Counted from the first letter of the stretch, positions 34,719 to 43,941 are shown. The stretch: DNA of 64,000 bases from Goekera deserti (GCF_010685995.1 NZ_JAAGWK010000030.1:1-64000), one strand, 5' to 3'. The notes: generated by a model from the letters alone, not told the origin. Program-made: numbers and translations.

Positions 34719-36143
34719 ATGACGACATCCGGAGCACCCGTGTCCACGATCCCCACAGTCGGCCAGCGGCCCCGTGTCGTCATCATCGGTTCCGGCTTCG
34801 GCGGCCTGTTCGCCGCCCAGCGGCTGCGCAAGGCCGACGTCGACGTGACGCTGGTCGCCAAGACCAGCCACCACCTGTTCCAGCCACTGCTCTACCAGGT
34901 CGCCACCGGCATCCTGTCCGAGGGTGAGATCGCCCCCTCGACGCGCGAGATCCTCCGCCACCAGGCGAACGCCCGCGTGGTGCTGGGCGAGGTCGTGGAG
35001 ATCGACCTGACGGCGCGCACGGTCACCTCGGCGATCCTCGGCCGGCGCACCGTGCACGGTTACGACCAGCTCATCGTGGCTGCCGGGGCGGGCCAGTCCT
35101 ACTTCGGCAACGACCAGTTCTCCGAGTTCGCGCCGGGCATGAAGAGCATCGACGACGCCCTGGAGCTCCGGGGCCGGATCTTCGGCGCCTTCGAGCTGGC
35201 GGAGCTGGCCACCGACCCGGACGAGATCGACCGGCTGCTCACCTTCGTGGTCGTCGGTGCCGGGCCGACCGGGGTGGAGATGGCCGGGCAGATCGCCGAG
35301 CTGGCCCGCCGCACCCTGCGCCGGGACTTCCGCACCATCGACCCCACCTCGGCGCGGGTGATCCTGCTCGACGCCGCGCCGGCGGTGCTTCCGTCCTTCG
35401 GGGAGAAGCTCGGCGAGTCCGCCCGCAAGCAGCTCAACGGCATCGGCGTGGAGGTGCAGCTGGGCGGCATGGTCGTCGGGGTCGACGCCGACGGGCTGGA
35501 CGTGAAGGAGAAGTCCGGCGAGGTGCGGCGCATCCAGGCCGCCACCAAGATCTGGGCCGCCGGCGTGCAGGCCAGCGAGCTGGGCCGCACCCTGGCCGAG
35601 CAGTCCGGCGCCGAGATCGACCGGGCCGGCCGGATCAACGTGCTGCCCGACCTGACGCTGCCCGGGCACCCCGAGGTGCACGTCGTGGGCGACATGATGG
35701 CGCTGGCGAAGCTGCCTGGCGTCGCGCAGGTCGCGATCCAGGGCGGGCGTTACGCCGCCGACGCGATCATCCGCCAGCTGGCCGGCAAGCCCCCGGCCGC
35801 GCCCTTCGTCTACCACGACAAGGGCAGCATGGCGACGATCAGCCGGTTCAGCGCCGTGGCCGACGTCGGGAAGCTGAAGATCACCGGCTTCACCGCCTGG
35901 CTGATGTGGCTGGTCGTGCACCTGGCCTACATCGTGGGCTTCCGCAGCCGGATCACCACCGTGCTGCACTGGGTGGTCAGCTTCCTGGGCCGGGGCCGCT
36001 CCCAGCGGGTCGGCACGCAGCAGCAGGTCTACGGCCGGCTCGCCCTGGAGAAGCTCGGGCCGCACTTCGAGGCATCGAAGACCGGCGGACCCAAGGACGC
36101 CGTCCCGGTCGGTGAGGACGTGACCGGGCGCGAGTCCGCCTGA
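34719..36143 (+). CDS. ndh: Type II NADH:quinone oxidoreductase (NDH-2)
   Basis: A 474-residue FAD enzyme that passes electrons from NADH to the quinone pool without pumping protons. FAD-binding GSGFGG is near residue 26 and NADH-binding GAGPTGVEMAGQIAELARR is near residue 180. Family signatures HHLFQPLLYQVATG and VVGDMMALAKLPGVAQVAIQGGRYAA are present. A membrane-anchoring C-terminal region (GFTAWLMWLVVHLAYIVGFRSRITTVLHWVVSFL, about 388-425) is typical of actinobacterial Ndh. Start at ATG 34719; GTG at 34740 is an alternative. A hairpin lies between it and the convergent GGDEF gene. Confidence 0.93.
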   Translation: MTTSGAPVSTIPTVGQRPRVVIIGSGFGGLFAAQRLRKADVDVTLVAKTSHHLFQPLLYQVATGILSEGEIAPSTREILRHQANARVVLGEVVEIDLTARTVTSAILGRRTVHGYDQLIVAAGAGQSYFGNDQFSEFAPGMKSIDDALELRGRIFGAFELAELATDPDEIDRLLTFVVVGAGPTGVEMAGQIAELARRTLRRDFRTIDPTSARVILLDAAPAVLPSFGEKLGESARKQLNGIGVEVQLGGMVVGVDADGLDVKEKSGEVRRIQAATKIWAAGVQASELGRTLAEQSGAEIDRAGRINVLPDLTLPGHPEVHVVGDMMALAKLPGVAQVAIQGGRYAADAIIRQLAGKPPAAPFVYHDKGSMATISRFSAVADVGKLKITGFTAWLMWLVVHLAYIVGFRSRITTVLHWVVSFLGRGRSQRVGTQQQVYGRLALEKLGPHFEASKTGGPKDAVPVGEDVTGRESA

Positions 36144-36152
36144 CGGCGGCGA

Positions 36153-36172
36153 CCCCCGGCCGACGCCGGGGG
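36153..36172. terminator. Hairpin between convergent ndh and GGDEF genes
   Basis: Perfect 8-bp stem (CCCCCGGC at 36153-36160 with GCCGGGGG at 36165-36172) and a 4-base loop, placed between the two convergent stops. Confidence 0.6.
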
Positions 36173-36178
36173 GCCGGC

Positions 36179-37285
36179 TCAGCCGGCTGCGGGCAGCGGA
36201 ACGCCGAGGGGCAGCTCGGTGTCGGTGGCGGAGGCGGTCTGGACGCAGTTGCGGCCGGCCGACTTGGCCGCGTACATCGCCCGGTCGGCGGCCTGCAGCA
36301 GATCGGCCAGCACCAGGTCGTCACCCGCCGAGCTGCTGGCGACCCCCAGGGAGACGGTGACGGGCAGGCCCGCCACCGGGTCGGCGGCGATGCACGCCCG
36401 CAGCCGCTCGGCGACACCGGCCAGCTCGCCCGGGGTGCTGGCCGACAGCAGGACGAAGAACTCCTCACCGCCCAGCCGGAAGACCGGGGTGCCCGCGCGC
36501 AGGGCGCCCTTCAGCCGCTGGGCGACGGCCTGCAGGACGACGTCGCCGCGCTCGTGCCCGTGCGTGTCGTTCACCGACTTGAAGTGGTCGACGTCGGCCA
36601 TGATGGCACCGACGACGCCCTGTGAGGTGCTTGCCACCCGGACGGTGGCGGCGAAGTGGTCGGCGAGGGTCTTGCGGTTGTACAGCCCGGTCAGCGCGTC
36701 GATGGCCGCGTCGTCCCGGGAGCCCAGGTGGACGTTGGCCATCAACGTCGCCGCCAGCGTCAGGGAGACGACCAGGCCGACGTAGGAGAACAGGTACATC
36801 CAGTCCGGTGCGGGCTCCAGGGCCGGCAGCCCGTGCGCCCCGGCCACCGCAGCCCCGATCAGCAGCACCGAGATCGCGGCCCCCACCCACATGACCTGCG
36901 GGCGGAAGCACACGCACTGCGACAGCACCGGGATCACCGCCAGCACCAGCAGCGGGCTGGACACGCCGCCGCTGAGCAGCACGCTGACGGCGATGTCGGC
37001 CTCGATGGCCACGAATGCCGCTGCCGCCACGACCTCGACGGTGCAGCGGCCGCTGCGTCCGACGGCCGTTGCGACGACGATGACCAGGTGCGCCACGACG
37101 ATGGTGAGCAGCACCGCCGGCCCGGACCAGAACGACACCACGGCGGTCGAGGCGCCGATGGTCAGCCCGTTGACGTGCGCGGCCTGCAGGCGGTGGGACA
37201 TGTCGTGGAAGCGGGCCCGGTCCGCGGTCCCGCCGCACAGCCATCGGGACCATGCCGATCCAGGGCCGGGTGCTCGACGACTCAT
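36179..37285 (-). CDS. Membrane diguanylate cyclase (GGDEF)
   Basis: A 368-residue protein. Residues of about 35-195 form five or six membrane helices. A GGDEF domain follows (DALTGLYNRKTLADHFAATVR to the end), with the active-site motif RLGGEEFFVLL at about residues 270-280 and the substrate/metal block IMADVDHFKSVNDTHGHERGD. The intact GGEEF predicts synthesis of cyclic di-GMP from two GTP. No RxxD inhibitory site is seen five residues upstream of GGEEF (the sequence there is GTPVF). The membrane part, not a recognised MASE family by eye, presumably senses a signal. Confidence 0.9.
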   Translation of the reverse strand: MSRRAPGPGSAWSRWLCGGTADRARFHDMSHRLQAAHVNGLTIGASTAVVSFWSGPAVLLTIVVAHLVIVVATAVGRSGRCTVEVVAAAAFVAIEADIAVSVLLSGGVSSPLLVLAVIPVLSQCVCFRPQVMWVGAAISVLLIGAAVAGAHGLPALEPAPDWMYLFSYVGLVVSLTLAATLMANVHLGSRDDAAIDALTGLYNRKTLADHFAATVRVASTSQGVVGAIMADVDHFKSVNDTHGHERGDVVLQAVAQRLKGALRAGTPVFRLGGEEFFVLLSASTPGELAGVAERLRACIAADPVAGLPVTVSLGVASSSAGDDLVLADLLQAADRAMYAAKSAGRNCVQTASATDTELPLGVPLPAAG

Positions 37286-37360
37286 GAGACGGACATCGGC
37301 AGCCGGTGGCCGGTGGCCCAGCCGCCGGGGGCCCGACTCACTCGGGCTGGTGGTTCCCGC

Positions 37361-39337
37361 TCAGTCCTCGGAGAGCCAGACGAACCCGAGACCCGGGACG
37401 ACGAGCCGGCCGTCCCGCAACTCCAGCGGGTCGCTGGACAGCGCGACGTGCAGGCCGCCGAACCCGGTGGCCGCGTCGGCGTCGACCTCCTGCGCATCGA
37501 CGCCGGGGTTGGCCAGTCCGACGAAGGTGCCGGTGCGCGGGTGGTGCCGCCGCCAGGCCAGCACCCGGTCGTTGCCCACCTCGAGCACCGTGGTGTCCGC
37601 TCCCCCGCGCAGCGTCGGCAGCGAGCGGCGCACCGCGGACAGCTGCTGCAGCGCGCCGAACACCCGGCCCTCCAGCGTCTGCGGGTCATGCCGGTGCTCG
37701 GCGGCGGCCCAGTCCATGTGCGGGCGGTGCATCCACCGGTTGTCCGGGGCGAGCGCGGGGTCCTCCAGGTAGCCGCGGTCGTTGCGCAGGGCCAGCTCGT
37801 CGCCCATGTACAGCAGCGGGACGCCGCCGTGCGCGTAGGCCACCGAGTAGAGCATCACCAGCCGCCGCACCCCCCGGTCCAGCGCGACGGCGTCCCCGCG
37901 CTCCAGGGCGTCCTCGATCCCGCACAGCGACGCCGCGGTGCCCGAGATGCGGGCGTCGCCGGTCGCCGGGTTCTCCTGGAACAGCTCACCGCGGGCGAAC
38001 GAGCCGGGGAACCGGCCGGAGAAGAAGTCGTTGAGGAACCGGCGGTGGCCGTACCCGTCGACGCCGACGGCGGCCGCGTCGGTGTCGGTGACCGCCCAGC
38101 CGATGTCGTCGTGCCCGCGCACGTAGGTGACCCAGGTCGTCGTGGGCGGGATGGGGCGCATGCGGCCCAGCGAGCGGGAGGCGAGCCGTGCGTCGCCGGT
38201 GGCGACGCTGCTCCACAGCAGCACCATCAGCTGGTTGTTGTAGGCCAGCTCGTGCTCGGGCCGGTACCGGTCGTGCGCACCGAGGTAGGGCACCAGGTCG
38301 TCCGGGGACACGATGGCCTCGGCCTTGAAGACGACGGCGGGCGCGGCGACCCGCACCAGGGCGTGCAGCGCCTGCATGAGCACGTGCACCTCCGGCAGGT
38401 TCTGCCCCGAGGTGCCCAGCCGCTTCCACATGAAGGGCACCGCGTCCATCCGGAACACCTCGACGCCGCGGTTGGCCAGCCAGCAGATCTCACCGAGCAC
38501 GGCCAGCGTGACGGTGGGCTGCGAGTAGTCCAGGTCCCACTGGTAGTCCCAGAACGTCGTCCACACCCAGCCGCCGGCACCGCCGTTCGCCTCCGGGACC
38601 CAGCTGAAGGAGCCAGGGGCGCGGTCGGGGAAGACCTCGGGGATGGTCGCGTCGTAGGCGTCGGGCAGCGAGCGGTCGGGGAAGGCGGTGTAGAAGCCGG
38701 CGTACTGCGGGTCCCCGGCCAGCCAGCCCTGCGCCCAGGGGTGCTCGCGCGCGGTGTGGTTGAGCACCATGTCGATGCACAGGCTCATCCCCCGGGCACG
38801 CAGCGCGGCGGCCACCTGCTCCAGGTCGTCCATCGTGCCCAGCCGCGGGTCGACCGCCCGGTAGTCGGCCACCGCGTAGCCGCCGTCGTTCTCCCCCTCC
38901 CGGGGCCGCAGCAGCGGCATCAGGTGCAGGTAGGTGGTGCCCAGCTCCTGCAGGTGGTCCAGCTTGGCGGGCAGCTCGCGCAGGCTGCCGCAGAAGCGGT
39001 CGACGTAGCAGACGTAGCCCTGCACCGACTCGCGCAGGAACCAGCCCGGGTCGATCTCCCGGCGGCGGTCGAGCAGCCTCAGCTCCGGGGAGCGCTCGGC
39101 CGCGGCCGCCAGCGAGGAGCGCACCGCCCGCTCGAACAGCTCGTCGACCTCGCCGCGCTGCCCGTACAGCTCGGCCAGCGGTGGGTGCACGTCGTACAGC
39201 GCGACGTCGACCCGGGTGAGGAAGGCGTCGGCCTCCACCGCACCCAGGGCCTGCCGCGCGTCGACGGCGAGGCGGGGCCGCAGCTCGGCCCAGGCGGCCT
39301 CGGCCGCGCGGCGGGCGTGGGCCTGGGGAGAGGTCAT
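37361..39337 (-). CDS. Amylosucrase-type GH13 glycosidase (GH13_4)
   Basis: A 658-residue alpha-amylase-family enzyme of amylosucrase length. It has an N-terminal helical domain, then the (beta/alpha)8 barrel. The nucleophile Asp (about 297, GVEVFRMDAVPF), acid/base Glu (about 341, VVFKAEAIV) and transition-state Asp (about 409, YVRGHDDIGWAV) are all present. SLCIDMVLNHTAREHPWA is conserved region I. GGYAVADYRAVDPRLGTMDDLE and a C-terminal beta-domain fit the amylosucrase branch, which builds alpha-1,4-glucan from sucrose; sucrose hydrolysis or trehalulose formation are alternatives. ATG at 39337. Cytoplasmic; no signal peptide. Confidence 0.88.
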   Translation of the reverse strand: MTSPQAHARRAAEAAWAELRPRLAVDARQALGAVEADAFLTRVDVALYDVHPPLAELYGQRGEVDELFERAVRSSLAAAAERSPELRLLDRRREIDPGWFLRESVQGYVCYVDRFCGSLRELPAKLDHLQELGTTYLHLMPLLRPREGENDGGYAVADYRAVDPRLGTMDDLEQVAAALRARGMSLCIDMVLNHTAREHPWAQGWLAGDPQYAGFYTAFPDRSLPDAYDATIPEVFPDRAPGSFSWVPEANGGAGGWVWTTFWDYQWDLDYSQPTVTLAVLGEICWLANRGVEVFRMDAVPFMWKRLGTSGQNLPEVHVLMQALHALVRVAAPAVVFKAEAIVSPDDLVPYLGAHDRYRPEHELAYNNQLMVLLWSSVATGDARLASRSLGRMRPIPPTTTWVTYVRGHDDIGWAVTDTDAAAVGVDGYGHRRFLNDFFSGRFPGSFARGELFQENPATGDARISGTAASLCGIEDALERGDAVALDRGVRRLVMLYSVAYAHGGVPLLYMGDELALRNDRGYLEDPALAPDNRWMHRPHMDWAAAEHRHDPQTLEGRVFGALQQLSAVRRSLPTLRGGADTTVLEVGNDRVLAWRRHHPRTGTFVGLANPGVDAQEVDADAATGFGGLHVALSSDPLELRDGRLVVPGLGFVWLSED

Positions 39338-39399
39338 CGGGGCAGTCCGCTCAGCACCGGACCAGTATCCGGGCCGGCGGCCACGGCGCAGCCCGGCCC

Positions 39400-39707
39400 C
39401 CCGCAACGGGTCAGCGGCGCGCCCGGGCAGCCCCGTCGTCGCGGCCGACGTGGGCGCCGGCACGAGCAGGCCGTGGGCCGGCGCGAGCTCGCCGGCCCGG
39501 GCCAGGCTGTCACCGGCGGAGCCGCCGGCGCCGTGGCAGAGGACCAGCAGCGGGCGGGCCGTCGGGCACCGCGACCAGCACCTCGGTGCCGGGCCCGAGA
39601 TCCAATGCGGTGACGCCGGGCGGCAGCGGCTCCCCGGCCACCGGTCCGGGCCCCGGCCGGCTGGTCGGTCGACCGGCCGGCGCGGAGCGGGCGCCGGCGT
39701 CCACCAC
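39400..39707 (-). pseudogene. Remnant of an alpha/beta-hydrolase
   Basis: One minus frame reads VTALDLGPGTEVLVAVPDGPPAA. The continuation with hydrolase character (ARPLLVLCHGAGGSAGDSLARAGELAPAHGLLV) is in a different frame and then dissolves. CHGAGG is the oxyanion region of dienelactone-hydrolase/phospholipase-like proteins. There is no Ser nucleophile elbow or His, so this is a frameshifted and truncated relic upstream of the amylosucrase gene. Confidence 0.55.
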
Positions 39708-39889
39708 CGTCCTGCCCGGGGTCGGGGGCGTGGCCGTCCGTCACGGCGGCCGGTGGCGGGTTCGTGTCCAGGGGGTTCGGCCGATCCGCGAGGCGCACGA
39801 CCGGCGGTCGGCGCGCGTACCGGCCGGGGCTGGGCCTGCCGCCAGGCCAGGGTCCGCGCTCGCTGGCCGCAGGCTGCCCGGGACGCGAC

Positions 39890-39920
39890 CGGGCGGCAGG
39901 CCGTGGTGGCCTGCCGCCCG
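39890..39920 (-). terminator. Strong hairpin downstream of xdhC-YHS gene
   Basis: Perfect 13-bp stem (CGGGCGGCAGGCC at 39890-39902 with its complement at 39908-39920) and a 5-base loop, 42 bases past the XdhC stop. The surrounding 39708-39962 contains no gene. Confidence 0.75.
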
Positions 39921-39962
39921 GGGGCGCGCAGCTGCTGGGCGGCCGGCGGGGCCGGCCGGTGG

Positions 39963-41225
39963 TCAGCCGGTGAAGGCGAGCCGGCAGTCCTCGCCGCAGA
40001 ACCAGGAGGTGGTGCCGTCGTGCTCCACGTGCGGGGACGTCGGGCCGGTGGCCACGCTCATGCCGCACACCGGGTCGACGGCGACGCGGGCGATGGCCGG
40101 GCGCGGGCGCATCCGGGTGGACCCCTCCGGACCACGGTCGGCGGCACGGTCGGCACGGTCGGACCCGCGGTCGAAGGAGAGGGTCATCGGCTCCTCGGAC
40201 CGGCCGCGGCCGGTGGAGACCGACTGGTAGTCCCGGGCCATGGTGGACATCGCCGGGGCGACGTCGCGGACGGCGCGCGCCCCCTGGTCCTCGCGCTCGC
40301 GCACGGCGTTCAGCGCCGGCCGCGAGCTGCGGTCCCGCCCGTAGAGGCTGCCGTCGTCCAAGCCGTGCCGGTCCTCGTGCTCGTCGTCGGCGGGGGCGGT
40401 CTCCGGCTCCGGGACGGCGGTGAGGGCGACCTCGGACTGCTCGTCGGCGGCGGGCTGCGCGTCGGGGGTGCGGCGGGCAGCCGTGGCCACCCCCTTCATC
40501 TCCGCGACGACCTCGGCGAAGACGGCCAGGGCGGTCTCCGGGGCGCTGCTGGCACCGATGGTCAGGCCGGCCGGCACGTGCAGCCGGGCGAGCTCCCCGG
40601 GCTCCAGGTCGAGCTCGGCGAGCACCTGCTCGGCACGCTGCGGGCTGGCCACCAGGCCGACGTAGGGCACCCCGGAGCGCAGCGCGCTGGACAGGATGGT
40701 GCTGTCCATCCGGCCGGTGGAGGCCACGATGAAGGCGGCGTCGTGCCCGGAGGGCTGGGCCAGGAAGGCGTCGTCCATCTGCTCGACGGCGAAGCCGAGC
40801 ATCGTGCCGAAGGAGGTCATGGCACGGACCAGCGGGACGTCGCCGGAGACGAGCACACGCGGGGCGGGGATGCGGGCCTCGAGGAAGATGTCGATGGCGC
40901 CGCCGGTCAGCAGCGAGCTGACGACGGTGACGGTGCCCTCCTCGGTGGGCACGAGCACGTCGGCCGGCACGATGCGCAGCAGCAGCGGCTCGTCGGAGGA
41001 GATGACGCGCTGGCCGTGCTCGCGCACCGACGCGTCGACGCCGGCGCCGCCGATGAAGCCGTCGATCCAGCCGTCGGCGTGCAGCAGGGCGATGTCGCCC
41101 GCGCGGGCCGAGCTGGGGCGCTGGGCCCGCACCACGGTCGCCAGCACGTAGGGCACGCGGGCCCGGGTGAGGGCGTTCGCGCGGTCGAGGAGCGTGGTGG
41201 CGGTCGGGTCCTGGAAGGTCTTCAC
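39963..41225 (-). CDS. XdhC/CoxF-family molybdoenzyme maturation protein fused to YHS domain
   Basis: A 420-residue protein. Residues 1-260 match XdhC/CoxF-like proteins: an N-terminal XdhC part (RARVPYVLATVVRAQRPSSARAGDIALLHADGWIDGFIGG) and a Rossmann-type C-domain (PRVLVSGDVPLVRAMTSFGTMLGFAV, HDAAFIVAST, YVGLVASPQRAEQVLAEL, GLTIGASSAPETALAVFAEVVAEM). XdhC proteins sulfurate and insert molybdenum cofactor into xanthine or CO dehydrogenases. After a 100-residue charged linker comes a YHS domain (DPVCGMSVATG...FCGEDCRLAFTG), a Cys-containing metal-binding unit seen in copper ATPases and monooxygenases. No molybdoenzyme structural genes are adjacent. An inverted repeat lies upstream of the start. 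Confidence 0.87.
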   Translation of the reverse strand: MKTFQDPTATTLLDRANALTRARVPYVLATVVRAQRPSSARAGDIALLHADGWIDGFIGGAGVDASVREHGQRVISSDEPLLLRIVPADVLVPTEEGTVTVVSSLLTGGAIDIFLEARIPAPRVLVSGDVPLVRAMTSFGTMLGFAVEQMDDAFLAQPSGHDAAFIVASTGRMDSTILSSALRSGVPYVGLVASPQRAEQVLAELDLEPGELARLHVPAGLTIGASSAPETALAVFAEVVAEMKGVATAARRTPDAQPAADEQSEVALTAVPEPETAPADDEHEDRHGLDDGSLYGRDRSSRPALNAVREREDQGARAVRDVAPAMSTMARDYQSVSTGRGRSEEPMTLSFDRGSDRADRAADRGPEGSTRMRPRPAIARVAVDPVCGMSVATGPTSPHVEHDGTTSWFCGEDCRLAFTG

Positions 41226-41271
41226 ATCGGCCTCTGATCGATCGGGTGCTGCGCCTTGGTCACGCTGCGGA

Positions 41272-41296
41272 GTCTCACATCTCCGCGCAGTGAGAC
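41272..41296. promoter_or_regulatory. GTCTCAC-N11-GTGAGAC inverted repeat
   Basis: Perfect 7-bp arms (41272-41278 and 41290-41296) centred about 59 bases upstream of the XdhC-YHS start, in the space between it and the GAF-ANTAR gene. It could be an operator or the terminator of the upstream gene; the long loop favours a protein-binding dyad. Confidence 0.5.
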
Positions 41297-41425
41297 GAGC
41301 CGGTCCGACGCGACCCGCCGACGGCGTCCGCCGTGCTGGTCCCGCGCGTGCACTCCTTTCACACGAGGCGCACCGGACGGGTCCTCCCCGCCGGTGCCCG
41401 CCGTGTGCCCGCCATGCGCCCGGCG

Positions 41426-42115
41426 TCAGAGGCCGGGCAGCACCCCGGTGCGGGCGAGTTCCTCGGCGACGTCGCGCAGCTTGGTGTTGCTGCGCTGCGA
41501 GGCCCGGGTGAGCACGGTGAACGCGGCGTCGGCGGTGAGCCGGTGCCGCTCCATCAGGATGCCCTTGGCCTGCTCGATGACCGCTCGGCTGCGCATCGCC
41601 GCCTGCATGTTCTCCGCCGCGTCACCGGCCCGGGCGACGGCGTCGGCGTTGGCCACGGCCACCGCCACGGCGGCGGCGACCTGCTCGCCGAGCACCCGGG
41701 CCTCCTCGCCGAAGGCCTCCGGCCGGGTGGCGTAGTTGTTCAGCGCCCCCACGGTCTCGCCCTGGAAGGGCAGCGGGACGGACAGCGAGCTCAGCACGCC
41801 GAGGTCGGTGACGCGGCGGGCGTAGTCCGGCCAGCGCTCCTCGGTGCGCATGTCGTCGACCACCAGCGTCAAGCCAGCGCGCCCGGCGTCCATGCACGGG
41901 CCGAAGCCCCGCTCGTACTGCAGTTCGTCGGCGCTCAGCGCCAGCTCGCCGGCGAAAGCCGCGGTGAACGCCCTGCCCCGCCGGATCAGCGTGATCGACG
42001 TGGCCTCCGCGCCGGGGAGACCGTCCCGGGCGACGGCGGTGATCTCGGTGAGCACGTCGTCGAGGTGCCGATCGACGAGGGAGAGCCCGGCCAGGGCCCG
42101 GAGGAGTTCGTCCAC
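41426..42115 (-). CDS. GAF and ANTAR domain transcription antitermination regulator
   Basis: A 229-residue protein. A GAF sensor domain (about 1-150, SITLIRRGRAFTAAFAGELALSADELQYERGFGPCMDAGRAG) is followed by a linker helix and a C-terminal ANTAR RNA-binding domain (MRSRAVIEQAKGILMERHRLTADAAFTVLTRASQRSNTKLRDVAEEL) with the conserved A-K-G-x-L/I-M core. ANTAR proteins bind paired hairpins in nascent RNA to prevent termination. GTG at 42115 starts the GAF domain directly. Common in multiple copies in Geodermatophilaceae and mycobacteria; the target RNA is unknown. Confidence 0.92.
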   Translation of the reverse strand: MDELLRALAGLSLVDRHLDDVLTEITAVARDGLPGAEATSITLIRRGRAFTAAFAGELALSADELQYERGFGPCMDAGRAGLTLVVDDMRTEERWPDYARRVTDLGVLSSLSVPLPFQGETVGALNNYATRPEAFGEEARVLGEQVAAAVAVAVANADAVARAGDAAENMQAAMRSRAVIEQAKGILMERHRLTADAAFTVLTRASQRSNTKLRDVAEELARTGVLPGL

Positions 42116-42263
42116 GCCCCGATTCTGTCCCACCGCGGACGGGGTCGCGGCCCGGTCCGGGCAGCCCGGCGCAGGCGTACGCGTGGCCCGTGGCAGGGTG
42201 CGCTGCGGCGGACCGGCCCGGCACGCGGGGCGGCGACCCGCGGCGGGACGGAGTCCGACGTAC

Positions 42264-43010
42264 ATGGTCACAGGAGTGGTCCTCATCACCGGCGCGAGCT
42301 CGGGACTCGGGGAGGAGATGGCCCGGCAGTTCGCGGCGCTCGGGTACGACCTGGCGCTGTGCGCCCGCCGGACCGACCGGCTGGACGCGCTGGCCGCCGA
42401 GATCCGGGCCGGCACCGGCCGCCGGGTCGAGACCCACGCGCTCGACGTGACCGACGCCGACGCCGTCCCGGCCGTGTTCGGGCACTTCGCCGAGACCTTC
42501 GGCAGCATCGACCGGGTCGTGGTCAACGCGGGGATCGGCAAGGGCGCACCCCTGGGCACCGGTCGCGCGTACGCCAACCGGGCGACGGCGATGACCAACT
42601 TCGTGGGCGCGCTGGCCCAGGCCGAGGCCGCGCTGGAGGTGTTCCGCCGGCAGGGCCGCGGGCACCTGGTGTTCATCTCGTCGATCTCGGCGCTGCGCGG
42701 CATGGGCCGGTCCATCACCACCTACGCGGCGACCAAGGCCGGGATCTCCGCCCTCGCCGAGGGGGTGCGCGCCGAGCGGGTGCCCGGTGTCGACGTCTCG
42801 GTGGTGTACCCGGGGTACATCGCCTCGGAGATGAACGCCCAGACCCAGCAGCGCCCCCTGTTCCAGGTCGACACCGTGACCGGCGTGCGCAGCATGGTGG
42901 CGGCGATCGAGAGGCGCCGGACGAGCGCCTACGTGCCGGCGTGGCCGTGGGTGCCGATCGGGGTGGCGCTGCGGGTGCTGCCGCTGTCGATCGTGCGCCG
43001 GCTGACCTGA
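42264..43010 (+). CDS. Short-chain dehydrogenase/reductase (SDR)
   Basis: A 248-residue classical SDR. The NAD(P) motif TGASSGLG is at residues 9-16, NAG at 88-90, the catalytic Ser in the FISSIS strand at about 139-142, Tyr154 and Lys158 (YAATK). Arg residues after the second strand (CARRTDR) favour NADP. The C-terminal part (PAWPWVPIGVALRVLPLSIVRRL) is hydrophobic and basic, suggesting membrane contact. ATG at 42264. A 76-base gap separates it from the following lipase-like gene, so co-transcription is possible. Substrate unknown. Confidence 0.9.
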   Translation: MVTGVVLITGASSGLGEEMARQFAALGYDLALCARRTDRLDALAAEIRAGTGRRVETHALDVTDADAVPAVFGHFAETFGSIDRVVVNAGIGKGAPLGTGRAYANRATAMTNFVGALAQAEAALEVFRRQGRGHLVFISSISALRGMGRSITTYAATKAGISALAEGVRAERVPGVDVSVVYPGYIASEMNAQTQQRPLFQVDTVTGVRSMVAAIERRRTSAYVPAWPWVPIGVALRVLPLSIVRRLT

Positions 43011-43086
43011 GCCCGGCACCTCCCGCCGCCACGCACCCGCACCGGGCAGGGCAGTATCCACCCACCACACGGACGAGGAGGGGCCG

Positions 43087-43941
43087 ATGACCGGACCGCG
43101 CACCGACGGAGCGCCGACGACGACGCGCGGTGAGGGGTCGTTGCCCTCCGGGCTGTACTGGCAGAGCTGGACGGTGCCGCAGCCGGTGGGGGTCGTCGTC
43201 CTGGTGCACGGTGTGCACGAGCACGGTGGCCGGTACCGGCACGTCGCCGAGCGGCTGGCCCGGTCGGGGTACGCGTCCTACGCCGCCGACCACCCCGGGC
43301 ACGGCCGCTCGGCCGGTGCCCGCGGTGACATCGGCAGCATGGCGGCCGCCGTCGCGGGCATCGAGGAGACGGTGCAGCTGGCCGGCCGCCGGCACCCGGA
43401 CGTGCCGGTGTTCGTCTACGGCCACAGCCTGGGCGGGCTGGTGTCCGTGCAGTACCTCACCGGCTCACCCGACCCCCGGGTGCGGGGCGCGGTGCTGTCG
43501 GCGCCGGCGCTGGACACCAGCGCCGCGACCCCGTTGCAGCGCAGGGTCGGGCCGGCGCTGTCCCGACTGCTGCCACGGGTGGGGGTGGTCCAGCTGGAGG
43601 CCGAGGCGGTCAGCCGCGACCCGGAGGTGGTGCGCGCCTACCGCACCGACCCGCTGAACCACATGGGCAGGCTGCGGGCCCGCACCGGCACCGAGATCAT
43701 GATCGCCGCCGCGGCCGCGCCGGAGCGGCTGCGGTCGCTGACCATGCCGCTACTGGTGCTGCACGGCTCCGCGGACCGGCTGATGCCGACGGCGGCCAGC
43801 GAGGTCGTCCGGGACGCCGCCGGCTCGGCGGAGGTGACGCTGCTGGTCTACGAGGGGCTCTACCACGAGCCGCACAACGAGCCGGAGCAGGAGCGGGTGC
43901 TCGACGACGTCGTGGCCTGGCTGGACGCGCACCGGGGCTGA
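43087..43941 (+). CDS. Alpha/beta-hydrolase, monoacylglycerol-lipase-like
   Basis: A 284-residue hydrolase. HGVHEHGGRY (41-50) is the oxyanion region typical of monoacylglycerol lipases, Ser114 lies in GHSLGG, the acid is Asp in LVLHGSADRLMP and the base His in YEGLYHEPHNEP. The family releases fatty acids from monoacylglycerols and related esters in the cytoplasm. ATG at 43087 follows GAGGAGGGG. Together with the upstream SDR this could be a small lipid-turnover unit (positional inference). Confidence 0.9.
   Translation: MTGPRTDGAPTTTRGEGSLPSGLYWQSWTVPQPVGVVVLVHGVHEHGGRYRHVAERLARSGYASYAADHPGHGRSAGARGDIGSMAAAVAGIEETVQLAGRRHPDVPVFVYGHSLGGLVSVQYLTGSPDPRVRGAVLSAPALDTSAATPLQRRVGPALSRLLPRVGVVQLEAEAVSRDPEVVRAYRTDPLNHMGRLRARTGTEIMIAAAAAPERLRSLTMPLLVLHGSADRLMPTAASEVVRDAAGSAEVTLLVYEGLYHEPHNEPEQERVLDDVVAWLDAHRG

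Noticed and set aside
31908-36065. 1385-codon minus-strand open frame
   Set aside because: Antisense to the RNA helicase and ndh genes, which have complete motifs on the other strand.
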